DNA of 64,000 bases from Streptomyces sp. BK239. Lineage in GTDB: Bacteria; Actinomycetota; Actinomycetes; Streptomycetales; Streptomycetaceae. The translations under genes and the position numbers were made by a program. The DNA is taken from positions 1-64,000 of the forward strand of contig NZ_SHKS01000003.1 of NCBI RefSeq assembly GCF_004217285.1. The letters are read 5' to 3'. Of this stretch, positions 8,532 through 18,769 are shown one piece after another; position 1 is the stretch's first letter, and each line of letters opens with the position of its first letter. The notes beneath the pieces were generated by a model, which worked only from the letters and a program-made list of their open reading frames with translations, did no database searches and had not been told where the DNA came from.

Positions 8532-10385
8532 TCAGCCCAGCCTGGACACGTCCCGCACGGCGCCCTTGTCGGCGCTCGTCGCCATCGCGGCGTAGGCGCG
8601 CAGGGCGGCGGACACCTTGCGCTCACGGTTCTTCGGGGCGTACGTCCCGTTCAACGCCTGCTCACGGCGCGTGAGTTCCGCGTCGTCGACGAGCAACTCG
8701 ATCGTGCGGTTCGGGATGTCGATGCGGATGCGGTCGCCGTCCTCGACGAGGGCGATCGTGCCGCCCGACGCCGCCTCGGGCGAGGCGTGGCCGATAGACA
8801 GGCCCGAAGTGCCGCCGGAGAAGCGGCCGTCGGTGATCAGGGCGCAGGCCTTACCGAGTCCGCGGCCCTTCAGGTACGACGTCGGGTAGAGCATCTCCTG
8901 CATGCCGGGGCCGCCCTTGGGGCCCTCGTAGCGGATGACGACGACGTCGCCCTCCGTGATCTGCTTCAGGAGGATCTTCTCGACGGCCTCCTCCTGCGAC
9001 TCGCAGACGACCGCCGGGCCCTCGAAGGTCCAGATCGACTCGTCGACGCCGGCCGTCTTGACCACGCAGCCGTCGACGGCGAGGTTGCCCTTGAGGACCG
9101 CCAGGCCGCCGTCCTTGGAGTAGGCGTGCTCGGCGGAGCGGATGCAGCCGCCCTCGGCGTCCTCGTCCAGGGCCTCCCAGCGCTCCGACTGGGAGAACGC
9201 CTCGGCGGAGCGGACGCAGCCCGGCGCGGCGTGCCACAGCTCGATCGCCTCGGGGGACGGCGAGCCGCCGCGCACGTCCCACGTCTTCATCCAGTCCGCG
9301 AGGGACGGGCTGTGGACGGCGTGCACGTCCTCGTTGAGCAGGCCCGCGCGGTGCAGCTCGCCGAGGAGGGCGGGGATGCCGCCGGCGCGGTGCACGTCCT
9401 CCATGTAGTACGTGCGGTCCTTGGCGACGTTGGGCGCCACCTTGGCCAGGCACGGGACCCGGCGCGAGACGGCGTCGATCTCGTCGAGGCCGAACGGGAC
9501 GCCCGCCTCCTGTGCGGCGGCCAGCAGGTGCAGGATCGTGTTGGTGGAGCCGCCCATCGCGATGTCCAGCGCCATCGCGTTCTCGAACGCGGCGAAGGTG
9601 GCGACGTTGCGCGGCAGGACCGTCTCGTCGTCCTGCTCGTAGTACCTGCGGGTGATGTCCATGACCGTGCGCGCGGCGTCGACGTAGAGCCGCTTGCGGG
9701 CGGTGTGGGTGGCGAGGGTCGAGCCGTTGCCCGGGAGGGACAGGCCGATGGCCTCGGTCAGGCAGTTCATCGAGTTGGCGGTGAACATGCCGGAACACGA
9801 GCCGCAGGTCGGACAGGCGTTCTCCTCGATACGGAGGATGTCCTCGTCGGAGATCTTGTCGTTGACGGCGTCCGAGATCGCGTCGACCAGGTCGAGCGTG
9901 CGGACCGTGCCGTCGACGAGGGTGGCGCGGCCGGACTCCATGGGTCCGCCGGAGACGAACACCGTGGGGATGTTCAGCCGCAGGGCCGCGTTGAGCATGC
10001 CCGGGGTGATCTTGTCGCAGTTGGAGATGCAGATCAGGGCGTCGGCGCAGTGGGCCTCGACCATGTACTCCACGCTGTCCGCGATCAGGTCGCGGGAGGG
10101 CAGGGAGTACAGCATGCCGCCGTGGCCCATCGCGATGCCGTCGTCGACGGCGATGGTGTTGAACTCGCGCGGGATGCCGCCGGCCTCGACGATCGCCTCG
10201 CTGACGATCCGGCCGACCGGCTGGAGGTGGGTGTGGCCGGGCACGAACTCCGTGAAGCTGTTGGCCACGGCGATGATCGGCTTCCGGCCGATGTCCGCAC
10301 CGGGTACACCGGAGGCGCGCATAAGGGCGCGTGCGCCCGCCATGTTGCGGCCGTGGGTGACTGTGCGGGACCTCAGCTCGGGCAT
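8532..10385 (-). CDS. ilvD: dihydroxy-acid dehydratase
   Basis: Dehydrates 2,3-dihydroxy acids to 2-oxo acids in valine, leucine and isoleucine synthesis (and feeds pantothenate). The 617-aa length equals the E. coli type. Visible landmarks are Cys123 in SNCDK with Asp81 and Lys125 nearby for Mg binding, and Cys193/Cys196 in the [11 protein letters not shown] stretch, which together hold the iron-sulfur cluster. AAGGAG precedes the ATG, and a TACGCT -10-like box lies about 40 nt upstream. Convergent with the kinase gene. Confidence 0.97.
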   Translation of the reverse strand: MPELRSRTVTHGRNMAGARALMRASGVPGADIGRKPIIAVANSFTEFVPGHTHLQPVGRIVSEAIVEAGGIPREFNTIAVDDGIAMGHGGMLYSLPSRDLIADSVEYMVEAHCADALICISNCDKITPGMLNAALRLNIPTVFVSGGPMESGRATLVDGTVRTLDLVDAISDAVNDKISDEDILRIEENACPTCGSCSGMFTANSMNCLTEAIGLSLPGNGSTLATHTARKRLYVDAARTVMDITRRYYEQDDETVLPRNVATFAAFENAMALDIAMGGSTNTILHLLAAAQEAGVPFGLDEIDAVSRRVPCLAKVAPNVAKDRTYYMEDVHRAGGIPALLGELHRAGLLNEDVHAVHSPSLADWMKTWDVRGGSPSPEAIELWHAAPGCVRSAEAFSQSERWEALDEDAEGGCIRSAEHAYSKDGGLAVLKGNLAVDGCVVKTAGVDESIWTFEGPAVVCESQEEAVEKILLKQITEGDVVVIRYEGPKGGPGMQEMLYPTSYLKGRGLGKACALITDGRFSGGTSGLSIGHASPEAASGGTIALVEDGDRIRIDIPNRTIELLVDDAELTRREQALNGTYAPKNRERKVSAALRAYAAMATSADKGAVRDVSRLG

Positions 10386-10508
10386 CGTCGCTCGCTCCTT
10401 CAGACAGATAGGGCTGCTGTCGAGCGTACGCCGGTCATCCAGGGACCGGGACGATGTGTCCGTAATGCGGGACGCATGTCTCGCCTGCGGGGCGGGGGCG
10501 GCTCCCGG

Positions 10509-11114
10509 TCACGGCCCTGTGAGGTGTCCCTGCACGACCGGCGCGACCCGGGCGACGATCTGTTCGACGTCCGCCGACGCCAGCGGTTCCACCTTGATCA
10601 CGTACCGCAGCATCGCCATCCCCACCAGCTGGGCGGCCGCCAGTTCGGCGCGCAGCTCGGCGTCGGGGAGTTCGAGCTGCGCGGCGACGCGGCGCAGGAG
10701 CTGGGAGGCGACCAGACGGCGGAAGACGGCCGCCGCGGTCTCGTTGGTCACCGCCGAGCGGACGATGGCCAGGACGGGCGCACGGGTCGCCGGGTTCTCC
10801 CAGATGCCCAGGATGAAGCGGGTGAGGCGCTCGCCGACCTCGGCCGGCGGGCCGTCGGCGAGGGCCTCGGGCGCGTCGAGCGCGGGCGCGAACGCGACCT
10901 CGATGGCCGCCGCGAAGACCTGCTCCTTGGTGCCGAAGTAGTGGTGGACGAGCGCCGAGTCGACCCCGGCGGCCTTGGCGATGCCCCGCACGGACGTCTT
11001 CTCGTATCCGCGCTCGGAGAACTCCTCGCGGGCCGCGGTCAGGATGCGGTCGCGGGTGTCGCCTGACTCGGTGCGCGGAGGCCGCCCGCGGCGGCGCGCG
11101 CCGGTGCCGTTCAC
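10509..11114 (-). CDS. TetR family transcriptional regulator
   Basis: 201 aa. The N-terminal helix-turn-helix domain spans about residues 17-65, including [20 protein letters not shown] and a typical [12 protein letters not shown] recognition region; the rest is an all-helical ligand-binding domain. The GTG start overlaps the stop of the isomerase-like gene by 4 nt (GTGA at 11111-11114), so they are cotranslated and probably share a function. Target operator and ligand are unknown. Confidence 0.9.
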   Translation of the reverse strand: MNGTGARRRGRPPRTESGDTRDRILTAAREEFSERGYEKTSVRGIAKAAGVDSALVHHYFGTKEQVFAAAIEVAFAPALDAPEALADGPPAEVGERLTRFILGIWENPATRAPVLAIVRSAVTNETAAAVFRRLVASQLLRRVAAQLELPDAELRAELAAAQLVGMAMLRYVIKVEPLASADVEQIVARVAPVVQGHLTGP

Positions 11115-11935
11115 CAGCGGGGCACCTTCGGCGCCGACGCGAGGTGCAGTCGCGTGAAGGCCAGGGCCTCCGCGAGGTCGGCCTCCCGTTCGGCTCCGGA
11201 CATGGCGCGCCGGGTGTTGACCTCGATGACGACATGGCCGTCGAAGCCGCTGAGCGCGAGCCGCTCCAGCAGTTCGGCGCAGGGCTGCGAGCCGCGGCCG
11301 GGGACCAGGTGCTCGTCCTTGGCCGAGCCGTTGCCGTCCGCGAGGTGGACATGCCCGAGGCGGTCGCCCATGCGGTCGAGCATCTGGATGGCGTCCGTAC
11401 GGGCCGTCGAGGCGTGGCTGAGGTCGATCGTGAAGTGCCGGTAGTCGTCCTTGGTGACGTCCCAGTCCGGCGCGTAGGCGAGCATCTCGCGGTCGCGGTA
11501 ACGCCAGGGGTACATGTTCTCGACGGCGAACCGCACGTCCGTCTCGTCGGCCATCCGCCAGATTCCGGTGACGAAGTCGCGCGCGTACTGGCGCTGCCAG
11601 CGGAAGGGCGGGTGGACGACGACGGTGCCGGCGCCGAGCCTCTCTGCCGCCGCGCGGGCCCGCTGCAGCTTGACCCACGGGTCGGTCGACCACACCCGCT
11701 GTGTGATCAGCAGGCACGGGGCGTGCACGGCGAGGATCGGCACCTGGTGGTAGTCGCTGAGTCTGCGGAGCGCGTCGATGTCCTGGCTGACCGGGTCGTT
11801 CCAGACCATGACCTCGACGCCGTCGTACCCGAGGCGCGCGGCGATCTCGAAGGCCGTCGCCGTCGACTCCGGATAGACCGAGGCCGTCGACAGGGCGACC
11901 TTCGCATCCGGGATGCGCACGACTGGCTCTGCCAT
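11111..11935 (-). CDS. sugar phosphate isomerase/epimerase family protein
   Basis: 274 aa TIM-barrel protein of the xylose-isomerase-like / AP endonuclease 2 superfamily. Metal-site residues typical of the fold can be seen: FAVENMYPW (Glu), TIDLSHAS (Asp, His), LGHVHLADG (His, Asp) and VIEVNTRR (Glu). The substrate cannot be named. ATG 11935 has no ribosome site, but TAACCT ends 7 nt upstream, so the mRNA is probably leaderless. Coupled to a TetR regulator. Confidence 0.85.
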   Translation of the reverse strand: MAEPVVRIPDAKVALSTASVYPESTATAFEIAARLGYDGVEVMVWNDPVSQDIDALRRLSDYHQVPILAVHAPCLLITQRVWSTDPWVKLQRARAAAERLGAGTVVVHPPFRWQRQYARDFVTGIWRMADETDVRFAVENMYPWRYRDREMLAYAPDWDVTKDDYRHFTIDLSHASTARTDAIQMLDRMGDRLGHVHLADGNGSAKDEHLVPGRGSQPCAELLERLALSGFDGHVVIEVNTRRAMSGAEREADLAEALAFTRLHLASAPKVPRW

Positions 11936-12074
11936 GGGGGACAGGTTACGGGGTGCGGTCGAGTGCGAGCCGGGTCCCCGGCGGCCGTTGTGGTGTTCGC
12001 CACGACGCCCACGACGGGCTCCGGTGGATTCGCGCCGAATGCGCAGGGGCTTGCGCAAGCACACGCGTGGCCCG

Positions 12075-12173
12075 CCGGCTTGCGCACACTGCCCTGTCGC
12101 CTCGCGCACGCGGCGTAGGACCCGCCCGGCTCGCGCACCCGCACGCGCACGGGTGACCCTCCGGCTCGCGCAC
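12075..12173. repeat. three imperfect GC-rich repeats in an intergenic region
   Basis: The 13-mer CCGGCTYGCGCAC occurs at 12075-12087, 12126-12138 and 12161-12173, each followed by alternating CG/CA-rich sequence. They fill the roughly 280-nt gap between the isomerase-like gene and the Ppx-type gene. No reading frame is convincing here. Confidence 0.5.
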
Positions 12174-12218
12174 GCGCATGTGTGGACCGTCCGCAGGCTC
12201 ACGCCCGCGTGCCTCGCT

Positions 12219-13151
12219 CTACGCCGAGCCCATGTGGTCCAGGCGGCGCAGGATGACGCCCTCTCTCAGGGCCCAGGGGCAGATCTCCAGGGTCTCCACG
12301 CCGAACAGGTCCATCGCGCCCTCGGCGACCAGTGCCCCGGCGAGGAGCTGGCCCGCGCGGCCCTCCGAGACTCCGGGCAGCTCCGCGCGCTGGGCGGCGG
12401 TCATGCCGGCCAGGCGCGGCACCCAGGCCTCCAGGGACTCCCGCTTGAGCTCACGCTGCACGTACTGGCCGTCGGTGGAGCGGGCGGCGCCGGCGAGGCG
12501 GGCGAGCTGCTTGAAGGTCTTCGACGTGGCGACGACGTGGTCCGGGGAGCCGAAGCGGCTGAACTCCCCCACCGTGCGGGCGATCTCCGTGCGGGCGTGC
12601 CGGCGCAGCGCCCGGATGTCCTCGGGGTCGGGCGGGTCGCCGGGCAGCCAACCCGCCGTGAGCCGGCCCGCGCCCAGGGGGAGGGAGACGGCCGCGTCGG
12701 GCTCCTCGTCGATGCCGTACGCGATCTCCAGCGAGCCGCCGCCGATGTCCAGGACGAGCAGCTTGCCCGAGGACCAGCCGAACCAGCGGCGGGCGGCGAG
12801 GAAGGTGAGCCGGGCCTCCTCCGCGCCGGTGAGGACCTGGAGCTCGACGCCGGTCTCGTCCCGCACGCGCGCGAGGACGTCGTCGGCGTTGCCGGCCTCG
12901 CGCACGGCGGACGTCGCGAACGGCAGCAGGTCCTCGACGCCCTTGTCCTCGGCGGCCTGCAGGGCCTCCTGGATGACCGTGATCAGCCGGTCGACGCCTT
13001 CGGCGCCTATCGCCCCGCTGTCGTCGAGCAGTTGGGCCAGGCGCAGTTCCGCCTTGTGCGAGTGCGCGGGCAGCGGGCACGCACCGGGGTGCGCGTCCAC
13101 CACCAGCAGGTGCACCGTGTTCGATCCCACGTCGAGGACACCGAGTCTCAT
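12219..13151 (-). CDS. Ppx/GppA-type phosphatase
   Basis: 310 aa member of the exopolyphosphatase / pppGpp phosphohydrolase family in the sugar-kinase/Hsp70 ATPase fold. The opening [18 protein letters not shown] and the second phosphate loop [14 protein letters not shown] are clear, with [13 protein letters not shown] between them. At 310 aa it is the short two-domain form, without the HD domain of long Ppx. Whether it acts on polyphosphate, ppGpp or another nucleotide is open. ATG 13151 is preceded by TAGCGT with 8 nt between, so it is probably leaderless. Divergent from the next gene. Confidence 0.9.
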   Translation of the reverse strand: MRLGVLDVGSNTVHLLVVDAHPGACPLPAHSHKAELRLAQLLDDSGAIGAEGVDRLITVIQEALQAAEDKGVEDLLPFATSAVREAGNADDVLARVRDETGVELQVLTGAEEARLTFLAARRWFGWSSGKLLVLDIGGGSLEIAYGIDEEPDAAVSLPLGAGRLTAGWLPGDPPDPEDIRALRRHARTEIARTVGEFSRFGSPDHVVATSKTFKQLARLAGAARSTDGQYVQRELKRESLEAWVPRLAGMTAAQRAELPGVSEGRAGQLLAGALVAEGAMDLFGVETLEICPWALREGVILRRLDHMGSA

Positions 13152-13247
13152 GAGGGGAAACGCTACTGCCAGGCGGGCTCCGCACGGTCCCCGGTGTGCG
13201 TCCTGAGACGGTGTCGCGCCGGCGCGCGGGCGACTTACCCTGGACGC

Positions 13248-14090
13248 GTGCCAAAGACGAAAAGCGCGAAGCACGACAAGAACGCCACTTCGAAGAAGTC
13301 GCGCAAGGCCGCCCCGCAGGGGTCGCCCGCCGGCCCGGCCGGGGACGAGAAGGGCCTCGACTTCGCGCGCGCGTGGGTCGAGTTCCCCGACCCCGCCGAC
13401 CACGAGCAGGTCTTCCGGTGCGACCTGACGTGGCTGACCTCGCGTTGGAACTGCATCTTCGGCAGCGGCTGCCAGGGCATCCAGGCGGGCCGCGCCGACG
13501 ACGGCTGCTGCTCGCTGGGGGCCCACTTCTCCGACGAGGACGACGAGAAGCGCGTCGCCGAGCACGTGGCGCGCCTCACCCCGGACATCTGGCAGCACCA
13601 CGACGAGGGCACGCGGGGCGGCTGGGTCGCGGAGGACGAGGACGGCTCGCGGCAGACCCGCCCGTTCAACGGTTCGTGCATCTTCCAGAACCGTCCCGGC
13701 TTCGCGGGCGGCGCCGGCTGCTCGTTGCACATCCTGGCGCTGCGGGAAGGCCGTGAGCCGCTGGAGACCAAGCCGGACGTCTGCTGGCAGCTCCCGGTGC
13801 GCCGCACGTACGACTGGATCGAGCGGCCCGACGACACGCGCGTGCTCCAAGTGTCGATCGGTGAGTACGACCGGCGGGGCTGGGGCCCGGGCGGTCACGA
13901 CCTGCACTGGTGGTGCACCTCGGCGACCTCGGCGCACGGCGCGGGCGAGCCGGTGTACGTGTCGTACCGGGCGGAGCTGACCGAGCTGATGGGCAAGGCG
14001 GGCTACGACCGGCTGGTCGAGCTGTGCGAGCAGCGGCTCGCCGCACAGCTTCCCCTGGTGGCGCCGCACCCGGCGGACCCGGCGGGCTGA
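13248..14090 (+). CDS. cysteine-rich conserved actinobacterial protein, function unknown
   Basis: 280 aa. After a Lys-rich head (about residues 1-35) come many Cys and His: [53 protein letters not shown] and LHWWCTS. The pattern suggests a bound metal or iron-sulfur cluster, somewhat like the YkgJ/DUF3109 chelating proteins, but I cannot assign the family. GTG 13248 follows TACCCT by 6 nt, so it is probably leaderless. It shares a divergent intergenic region with the Ppx-type gene. Confidence 0.8.
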   Translation: MPKTKSAKHDKNATSKKSRKAAPQGSPAGPAGDEKGLDFARAWVEFPDPADHEQVFRCDLTWLTSRWNCIFGSGCQGIQAGRADDGCCSLGAHFSDEDDEKRVAEHVARLTPDIWQHHDEGTRGGWVAEDEDGSRQTRPFNGSCIFQNRPGFAGGAGCSLHILALREGREPLETKPDVCWQLPVRRTYDWIERPDDTRVLQVSIGEYDRRGWGPGGHDLHWWCTSATSAHGAGEPVYVSYRAELTELMGKAGYDRLVELCEQRLAAQLPLVAPHPADPAG

Positions 14091-14112
14091 GGAGGTCCTG
14101 CCGGGCGGCCCG

Positions 14113-15870
14113 TCAAGGCGACCCGGTGTCGCCGTCGTCGCCGCCGCCCTCCTCGCCGCCGTCGCCCGGGGGCGGTGTGGAGACGCCCGGGTCCGGTGTG
14201 GACGGATCGGGGGTGGGCTCGGGGTCGGCGGTGGCCGGCGGGGGGCTGGAGGCCGGGGGCGTGGTGGGCGGTGCCGTGGGGCTGGGCACGGGCCCCTGCG
14301 ACGGGGGCGCGCCGGTGGGGCGGCCCGGTCCGGGATCGGCGGGCGCGGGCGCGACGCCGTAGCCGTCGATGGAGACGACCGCGCCGGCCGGGGCGATCGC
14401 CACGCGTGCGTGCCAGTGCCCGGCGGGTTCGCGCAGACGGTCGACGTACACCTTGACCGTCGTCGAATCGCCGGGCGCGATCACGCCACGGGAGCGGCTC
14501 AGGTGGAGCCAGGGGGCGGTGGCGGTCGCGGACCAGCGGATCGGCTCGGGCGCGTCCGGGGCCGCGGTCAGGGTGATCAGGGTGGTGGCGCCGTCGGTGC
14601 CGGCCCGCACGGAGAGGCGGCCGACGCCGTGCTCGCCGAGTCCGGCGACGCTGATGACCTCGACGGACACGTCGGTCTCGTCGCCCGCGGAAGCGCGCCC
14701 GCCGGGCCGGGTGCTGGCGTTGCCGGCGTTCTGGTAGCCGCCGGCGGCCGCCGAGTCGAGGCCGCCGGGGTCCTGTGCCTCACTGGCGGCGGGGTTGCGT
14801 CCGTCGGCGCCCTCGGTGGTCGGCGTGCTCCGGTAGGCGGCCCAGAGGGCGATCACGGGCGCGGCGACGACGGTGGCGACGACGGTCGTGGTGACGGCAC
14901 GCGCGCGTAGGCGGTCGCGGCGGGCGGCGCGGTCCTTGGGGTCCATCGGGAAGCCGCGCCGGTCGAACCGGGGTGCGGCCGCGCCGCGCGCGCGGGAGAG
15001 GCGGGCGGTGGCGGCGCGCAGGGTCGCGCGGGGTGCTTCCAGCACGGGCAGCTCGGCCGGGGTGACGCCGGCGCCGGGCCAGCGGCCGGGGACCGCGCGT
15101 TCGGCGGCGCGGCGGCAGCGCGGGCAGTCGTCGACGTGCCGGACGAGTTCGCGGCGCAGGGCGGCGCTCAGCACGAGCTGGTCGTCTCCCGAGAGACGGT
15201 CCACCCCGGGGCAGCCGCCGGTCTCCACCACGGCGAGGGCGGCGCGGGTGCGCTCGACCTCGCAGGCGGCGGTGGCCAGCAGCTCGCGGGCTGCGGCGTG
15301 CTCCATCCCGAGAACGGCGGCCACCTCGTGGGCGGCGAGCTGGTGGCGTACGGCGAGCTCCAGCGCCTCACGCTGCTCGGGTGTGGTGCCGGCCGCCTCC
15401 GGCCAGGCGAGCAGGGCGAGTTCACGCCGCCGCTGCTGCTGCCTGGCCTCGTCCGCGAGGTCGGCGGGGGGCGCTTCGGCGGGCTTCGCGCCGCTCGCGC
15501 CGGGGGCGGCCTGCCGCCCCGCCGCGTGCGTGCCCTGGCGTTTGCGCCGGGCCTCGGCGAGCTCGCGCAGACACGCCCAGCGGGCCAGTGCGTACAGCCA
15601 TGCCCTGCGGTCGCCCGGGGCGTCCGGGACGCGCTGACCGCGCCGCTCGGCGAGGGCGAGGACGTCCGCGAGCGCTGCGGTGGCCGCGTCGTGCTCGCAC
15701 AGGACGGACAGGCAGTAGGTGAACAGCCCGTCGAGGTACGGCTCGTAGGACGGCTCGCTGCGGCCGCGCGGTCGCCGCGCCGGCGTGCGCGCCTCGGCGC
15801 GGTCGCACGCCTCCCGGTGCGCCCGGTGTGCGCCGGTCGTGCGGGTCGGGGTCTGCGGACGGCTGCTCAT
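14113..15870 (-). CDS. sigma-like / zinc-motif / BACON-domain membrane fusion protein
   Basis: 585 aa with an unusual order. Residues about 41-112 resemble sigma-70 region 2 and 150-215 region 4 (a QREALELAV...HEVAAVLGM helix-turn-helix). His245, Cys249 and Cys252 form an HxxxCxxC motif like zinc-binding anti-sigma domains. One membrane span lies at 326-346. The outside part has a BACON-type beta domain (about 400-505) and ends in a Pro/Ser/Thr/Gly-rich tail. It looks like a sigma factor and anti-sigma fused to an outer sensor domain. Degenerate sigma regions may mean it no longer binds DNA. The start is ATG 15870 or GTG 15873. Convergent with the cysteine-rich gene. Confidence 0.85.
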   Translation of the reverse strand: MSSRPQTPTRTTGAHRAHREACDRAEARTPARRPRGRSEPSYEPYLDGLFTYCLSVLCEHDAATAALADVLALAERRGQRVPDAPGDRRAWLYALARWACLRELAEARRKRQGTHAAGRQAAPGASGAKPAEAPPADLADEARQQQRRRELALLAWPEAAGTTPEQREALELAVRHQLAAHEVAAVLGMEHAAARELLATAACEVERTRAALAVVETGGCPGVDRLSGDDQLVLSAALRRELVRHVDDCPRCRRAAERAVPGRWPGAGVTPAELPVLEAPRATLRAATARLSRARGAAAPRFDRRGFPMDPKDRAARRDRLRARAVTTTVVATVVAAPVIALWAAYRSTPTTEGADGRNPAASEAQDPGGLDSAAAGGYQNAGNASTRPGGRASAGDETDVSVEVISVAGLGEHGVGRLSVRAGTDGATTLITLTAAPDAPEPIRWSATATAPWLHLSRSRGVIAPGDSTTVKVYVDRLREPAGHWHARVAIAPAGAVVSIDGYGVAPAPADPGPGRPTGAPPSQGPVPSPTAPPTTPPASSPPPATADPEPTPDPSTPDPGVSTPPPGDGGEEGGGDDGDTGSP

Positions 15871-16070
15871 CACCCGTGCGACCGTAGGCGGCGCGGAACT
15901 GCGTGTTCTGCCCCCTTGAGTCCTTTTAATCCGTACGGGTGAAACGATCCCTCATACGGGTCGGGGGCGAAAGGTGCATACGGGGGTCGTCCCCCGGTGG
16001 GGGAACGCCGGGGGCGCACGGTTGTCCACAGGCCCGGACCGTTGTCGGTGGCTGCCGTTACGGTTTCCCC

Positions 16071-17480
16071 ATGGCTGCCCGTACGAAGACCACCAAGGAC
16101 CGTCCGTCCTACCGCTGCACGGAATGCGGATGGCAGACGGCCAAGTGGCTCGGCCGCTGCCCCGAATGCCAGGCGTGGGGCACGGTCGAGGAGTACGGCG
16201 CGCCCGCGGTCCGTACGACGACACCGGGGCGCGTCACCACCTCCGCCCTGCCGATCGGCCAGGTCGACGGCCGTCAGGCCACCGCCCGCCCCACCGGCGT
16301 GGCCGAGCTGGACCGTGTGCTCGGCGGGGGCCTGGTGCCGGGCGCGGTGGTGCTGCTCGCCGGGGAGCCGGGCGTGGGCAAGTCGACGCTCCTGCTCGAC
16401 GTGGCCGCCAAGTCGGCCAGTGACGAGCACCGCACGCTCTATGTGACCGGCGAGGAGTCCGCGAGCCAGGTCCGGCTGCGCGCCGACCGCATCGGCGCCA
16501 TCGACGACCACCTCTACCTCGCCGCCGAGACGGATCTGGCGGCCGTCCTCGGCCACTTGGACGCGGTGAAGCCCTCGCTGCTCATCCTCGACTCGGTGCA
16601 GACGGTGGCCTCCCCGGAGATCGACGGCGCGCCCGGCGGGATGGCCCAGGTCCGCGAGGTGGCCGGGGCCCTCATCCGCGCCTCCAAGGACCGCGGCATG
16701 TCCACGCTGCTCGTGGGCCATGTCACCAAGGACGGCGCGATCGCGGGGCCGCGCCTGCTGGAGCACCTGGTCGACGTCGTCCTGCACTTCGAGGGCGACC
16801 GGCACGCGCGCCTGCGTCTCGTGCGGGGCGTCAAGAACCGCTACGGGGCGACGGACGAGGTGGGCTGCTTCGAACTGCACGACGAGGGCATCACCGGCCT
16901 CGCGGACCCGAGCGGCCTCTTCCTGACCCGTCGTGACGAACCGGTCCCGGGGACCTGCCTGACGGTCACCCTGGAGGGCCGCCGTCCCCTGGTCGCCGAA
17001 GTGCAGGCGCTCACCGTCGACTCGCAGATCCCCTCCCCGCGCCGGACGACCTCCGGCCTGGAGACGTCCCGGGTGTCGATGATGCTCGCGGTCCTGGAGC
17101 AGCGGGGCAGGATCAGCGCCCTCGGCAAGCGGGACATCTACTCCGCGACGGTCGGCGGGGTGAAGCTCTCCGAGCCCGCCGCGGACCTGGCGATCGCCCT
17201 CGCGCTGGCCAGCGCCGCCAGCGACACACCCCTGCCGAAGAACCTCGTCGCGATCGGCGAGGTGGGCCTCGCGGGCGAGGTCAGACGGGTCACGGGCGTG
17301 CAGCGCAGGCTCGCCGAGGCCCACCGTCTGGGCTTCACGCACGCGCTCGTGCCGGGCGATCCCGGGAGGGTCCCCGCGGGCATGAAGGTCCTGGAAGTCG
17401 CGGACATGGGGGACGCCCTGCGGGTCCTGCCGCGGTCCCGTCGCCGAGAGGCCCCACGGGAGGGGGAGGACCGCCGGTAG
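16071..17480 (+). CDS. radA: DNA repair protein RadA
   Basis: 469 aa RecA-like ATPase that helps process recombination intermediates. The N-terminal zinc finger YRCTECGWQT...GRCPECQAWG (about 11-35), Walker A GEPGVGKST, the RadA-specific KNRYG motif and a C-terminal Lon-like domain are in the standard order. TACGGT ends 6 nt before ATG 16071, so the mRNA is probably leaderless. It is followed after about 80 nt by disA, the order known from many Gram-positives, where RadA binds and restrains DisA. Confidence 0.96.
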   Translation: MAARTKTTKDRPSYRCTECGWQTAKWLGRCPECQAWGTVEEYGAPAVRTTTPGRVTTSALPIGQVDGRQATARPTGVAELDRVLGGGLVPGAVVLLAGEPGVGKSTLLLDVAAKSASDEHRTLYVTGEESASQVRLRADRIGAIDDHLYLAAETDLAAVLGHLDAVKPSLLILDSVQTVASPEIDGAPGGMAQVREVAGALIRASKDRGMSTLLVGHVTKDGAIAGPRLLEHLVDVVLHFEGDRHARLRLVRGVKNRYGATDEVGCFELHDEGITGLADPSGLFLTRRDEPVPGTCLTVTLEGRRPLVAEVQALTVDSQIPSPRRTTSGLETSRVSMMLAVLEQRGRISALGKRDIYSATVGGVKLSEPAADLAIALALASAASDTPLPKNLVAIGEVGLAGEVRRVTGVQRRLAEAHRLGFTHALVPGDPGRVPAGMKVLEVADMGDALRVLPRSRRREAPREGEDRR

Positions 17481-17561
17481 ACTTTGCCCAGGTCTCGCCC
17501 GTCCGTACGAACCGAGTGCGCGCAGCGGGGACGCCCCAGAACCTGCGACCGGAGGAGTGCA

Positions 17562-18686
17562 GTGGCAGCCAACGACCGGGCGGCAGCTCATGGAAAGTCC
17601 GGTGGCAGTTCCGGCGCCGACGGCCTGATGCGCGCCTCGCTGAGCGCGGTGGCCCCCGGCACGGCTCTGCGCGACGGTCTGGAGCGGATCCTGCGCGGCA
17701 ACACCGGCGGGCTCATCCTGCTGGGCTCCGACAAGACGGTCGAGGCGATGTGCACGGGCGGTTTCGTCCTGGACGTCGAGTTCACGGCGACCCGGCTGCG
17801 CGAGCTGTGCAAGCTCGACGGCGGCATCGTGCTCTCCTCCGACCTGTCGAAGATCCTGCGGGCCGGCGTCCAGCTGGTGCCGGACCCCACGATCCCCACG
17901 GAGGAGACCGGCACGCGGCACCGCACGGCGGACCGCGTCAGCAAGCAGGTCGGCTTCCCCGTCGTCTCGGTCTCCCAGTCCATGCGGCTGATCGCGATCT
18001 ACGTCGACGGCCACCGCCGCGTCCTGGAGGACTCGGCGGCGATCCTGTCCCGCGCGAACCAGGCCCTCGCCACCCTGGAGCGCTACAAGCTCCGCCTGGA
18101 CGAGGTCGCGGGGACTCTGTCGGCGCTGGAGATCGAGGACCTGGTGACGGTCCGGGACGTGTCCGCCGTGGCCCAGCGCCTGGAGATGGTGCGCCGCATC
18201 GCCACCGAGATCGCCGAGTACGTGGTGGAGCTGGGCACCGACGGCCGCCTTCTCGCCCTCCAGCTCGACGAGTTGATCGCGGGCGTGGAGCCCGAGCGTG
18301 AGCTGGTGGTCCGGGACTACGTGCCCGAGCCGACGGCCAAGCGCTCCCGCACGGTCGACGAGGCGCTGTACGAGCTGGACGCGCTGAGCCACGCCGAGCT
18401 CCTCGAAATGTCCACGGTGGCGCGGGCGCTGGGCTACACCGGCTCCCCCGAGGCCCTCGACTCCGCGGTCTCCCCGCGCGGTTTCCGGCTCCTGGCCAAG
18501 GTCCCCCGCCTCCCCGGCGCCATTATCGACCGCCTGGTGGAGCACTTCGGCGGCCTCCAGAAGCTCCTCGCCGCGAGCGTCGACGACCTCCAGACGGTCG
18601 ACGGAGTGGGCGAGGCCCGGGCCCGCAGCGTCCGGGAGGGCCTCTCCCGCCTGGCGGAGTCGTCGATCCTGGAACGCTACGTCTGA
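17562..18686 (+). CDS. disA: DNA integrity scanning diadenylate cyclase
   Basis: 374 aa. Makes cyclic di-AMP from two ATP. Catalytic motifs are KLDGGIVLS (the DGA-type motif, here DGG) and [10 protein letters not shown] (RHR motif). The C-terminal helix-hairpin-helix region (about 320-370, with [15 protein letters not shown]) binds branched DNA. The start is GTG 17562 with GGAGGAG at 17551-17557; this gives the usual length. Adjacent to radA, so c-di-AMP output is probably tied to DNA repair here. Confidence 0.95.
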   Translation: MAANDRAAAHGKSGGSSGADGLMRASLSAVAPGTALRDGLERILRGNTGGLILLGSDKTVEAMCTGGFVLDVEFTATRLRELCKLDGGIVLSSDLSKILRAGVQLVPDPTIPTEETGTRHRTADRVSKQVGFPVVSVSQSMRLIAIYVDGHRRVLEDSAAILSRANQALATLERYKLRLDEVAGTLSALEIEDLVTVRDVSAVAQRLEMVRRIATEIAEYVVELGTDGRLLALQLDELIAGVEPERELVVRDYVPEPTAKRSRTVDEALYELDALSHAELLEMSTVARALGYTGSPEALDSAVSPRGFRLLAKVPRLPGAIIDRLVEHFGGLQKLLAASVDDLQTVDGVGEARARSVREGLSRLAESSILERYV

Positions 18687-18689
18687 CAC

Positions 18690-18769
18690 GGCCCGCGGCT
18701 GCGGCATGTGAACCGCGGGCCGACCGTCCGCCCCAGGGCGCGTTTCGCCCTAGGCGTGTTTCGCCTAGT
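18690..18769. terminator. cluster of three hairpins between disA and the next gene
   Basis: Three perfect stems follow one another: CGGCCCGCGG (18690-18699) with CCGCGGGCCG (18714-18723), AGGGCG (18736-18741) with CGCCCT (18747-18752), and CTAGGCG (18751-18757) with CGCCTAG (18763-18769). They separate two convergent genes and probably terminate both. The last stem overlaps the stop of the minus-strand gene. Confidence 0.7.

Noticed and set aside
12075..12173. CRISPR-like repeat array
   Set aside because: Only three short imperfect units with unequal spacing and no cas genes.
12219..14069. 616-codon minus-strand frame joining the Ppx-type gene with sequence antisense to the cysteine-rich gene
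   Set aside because: Only the part from 13151 has the family start; the rest is antisense to a gene with clear cysteine motifs.
15870..18707. Long minus-strand open frame opposite radA and disA
   Set aside because: Antisense shadow of two well-identified genes; no family motifs.
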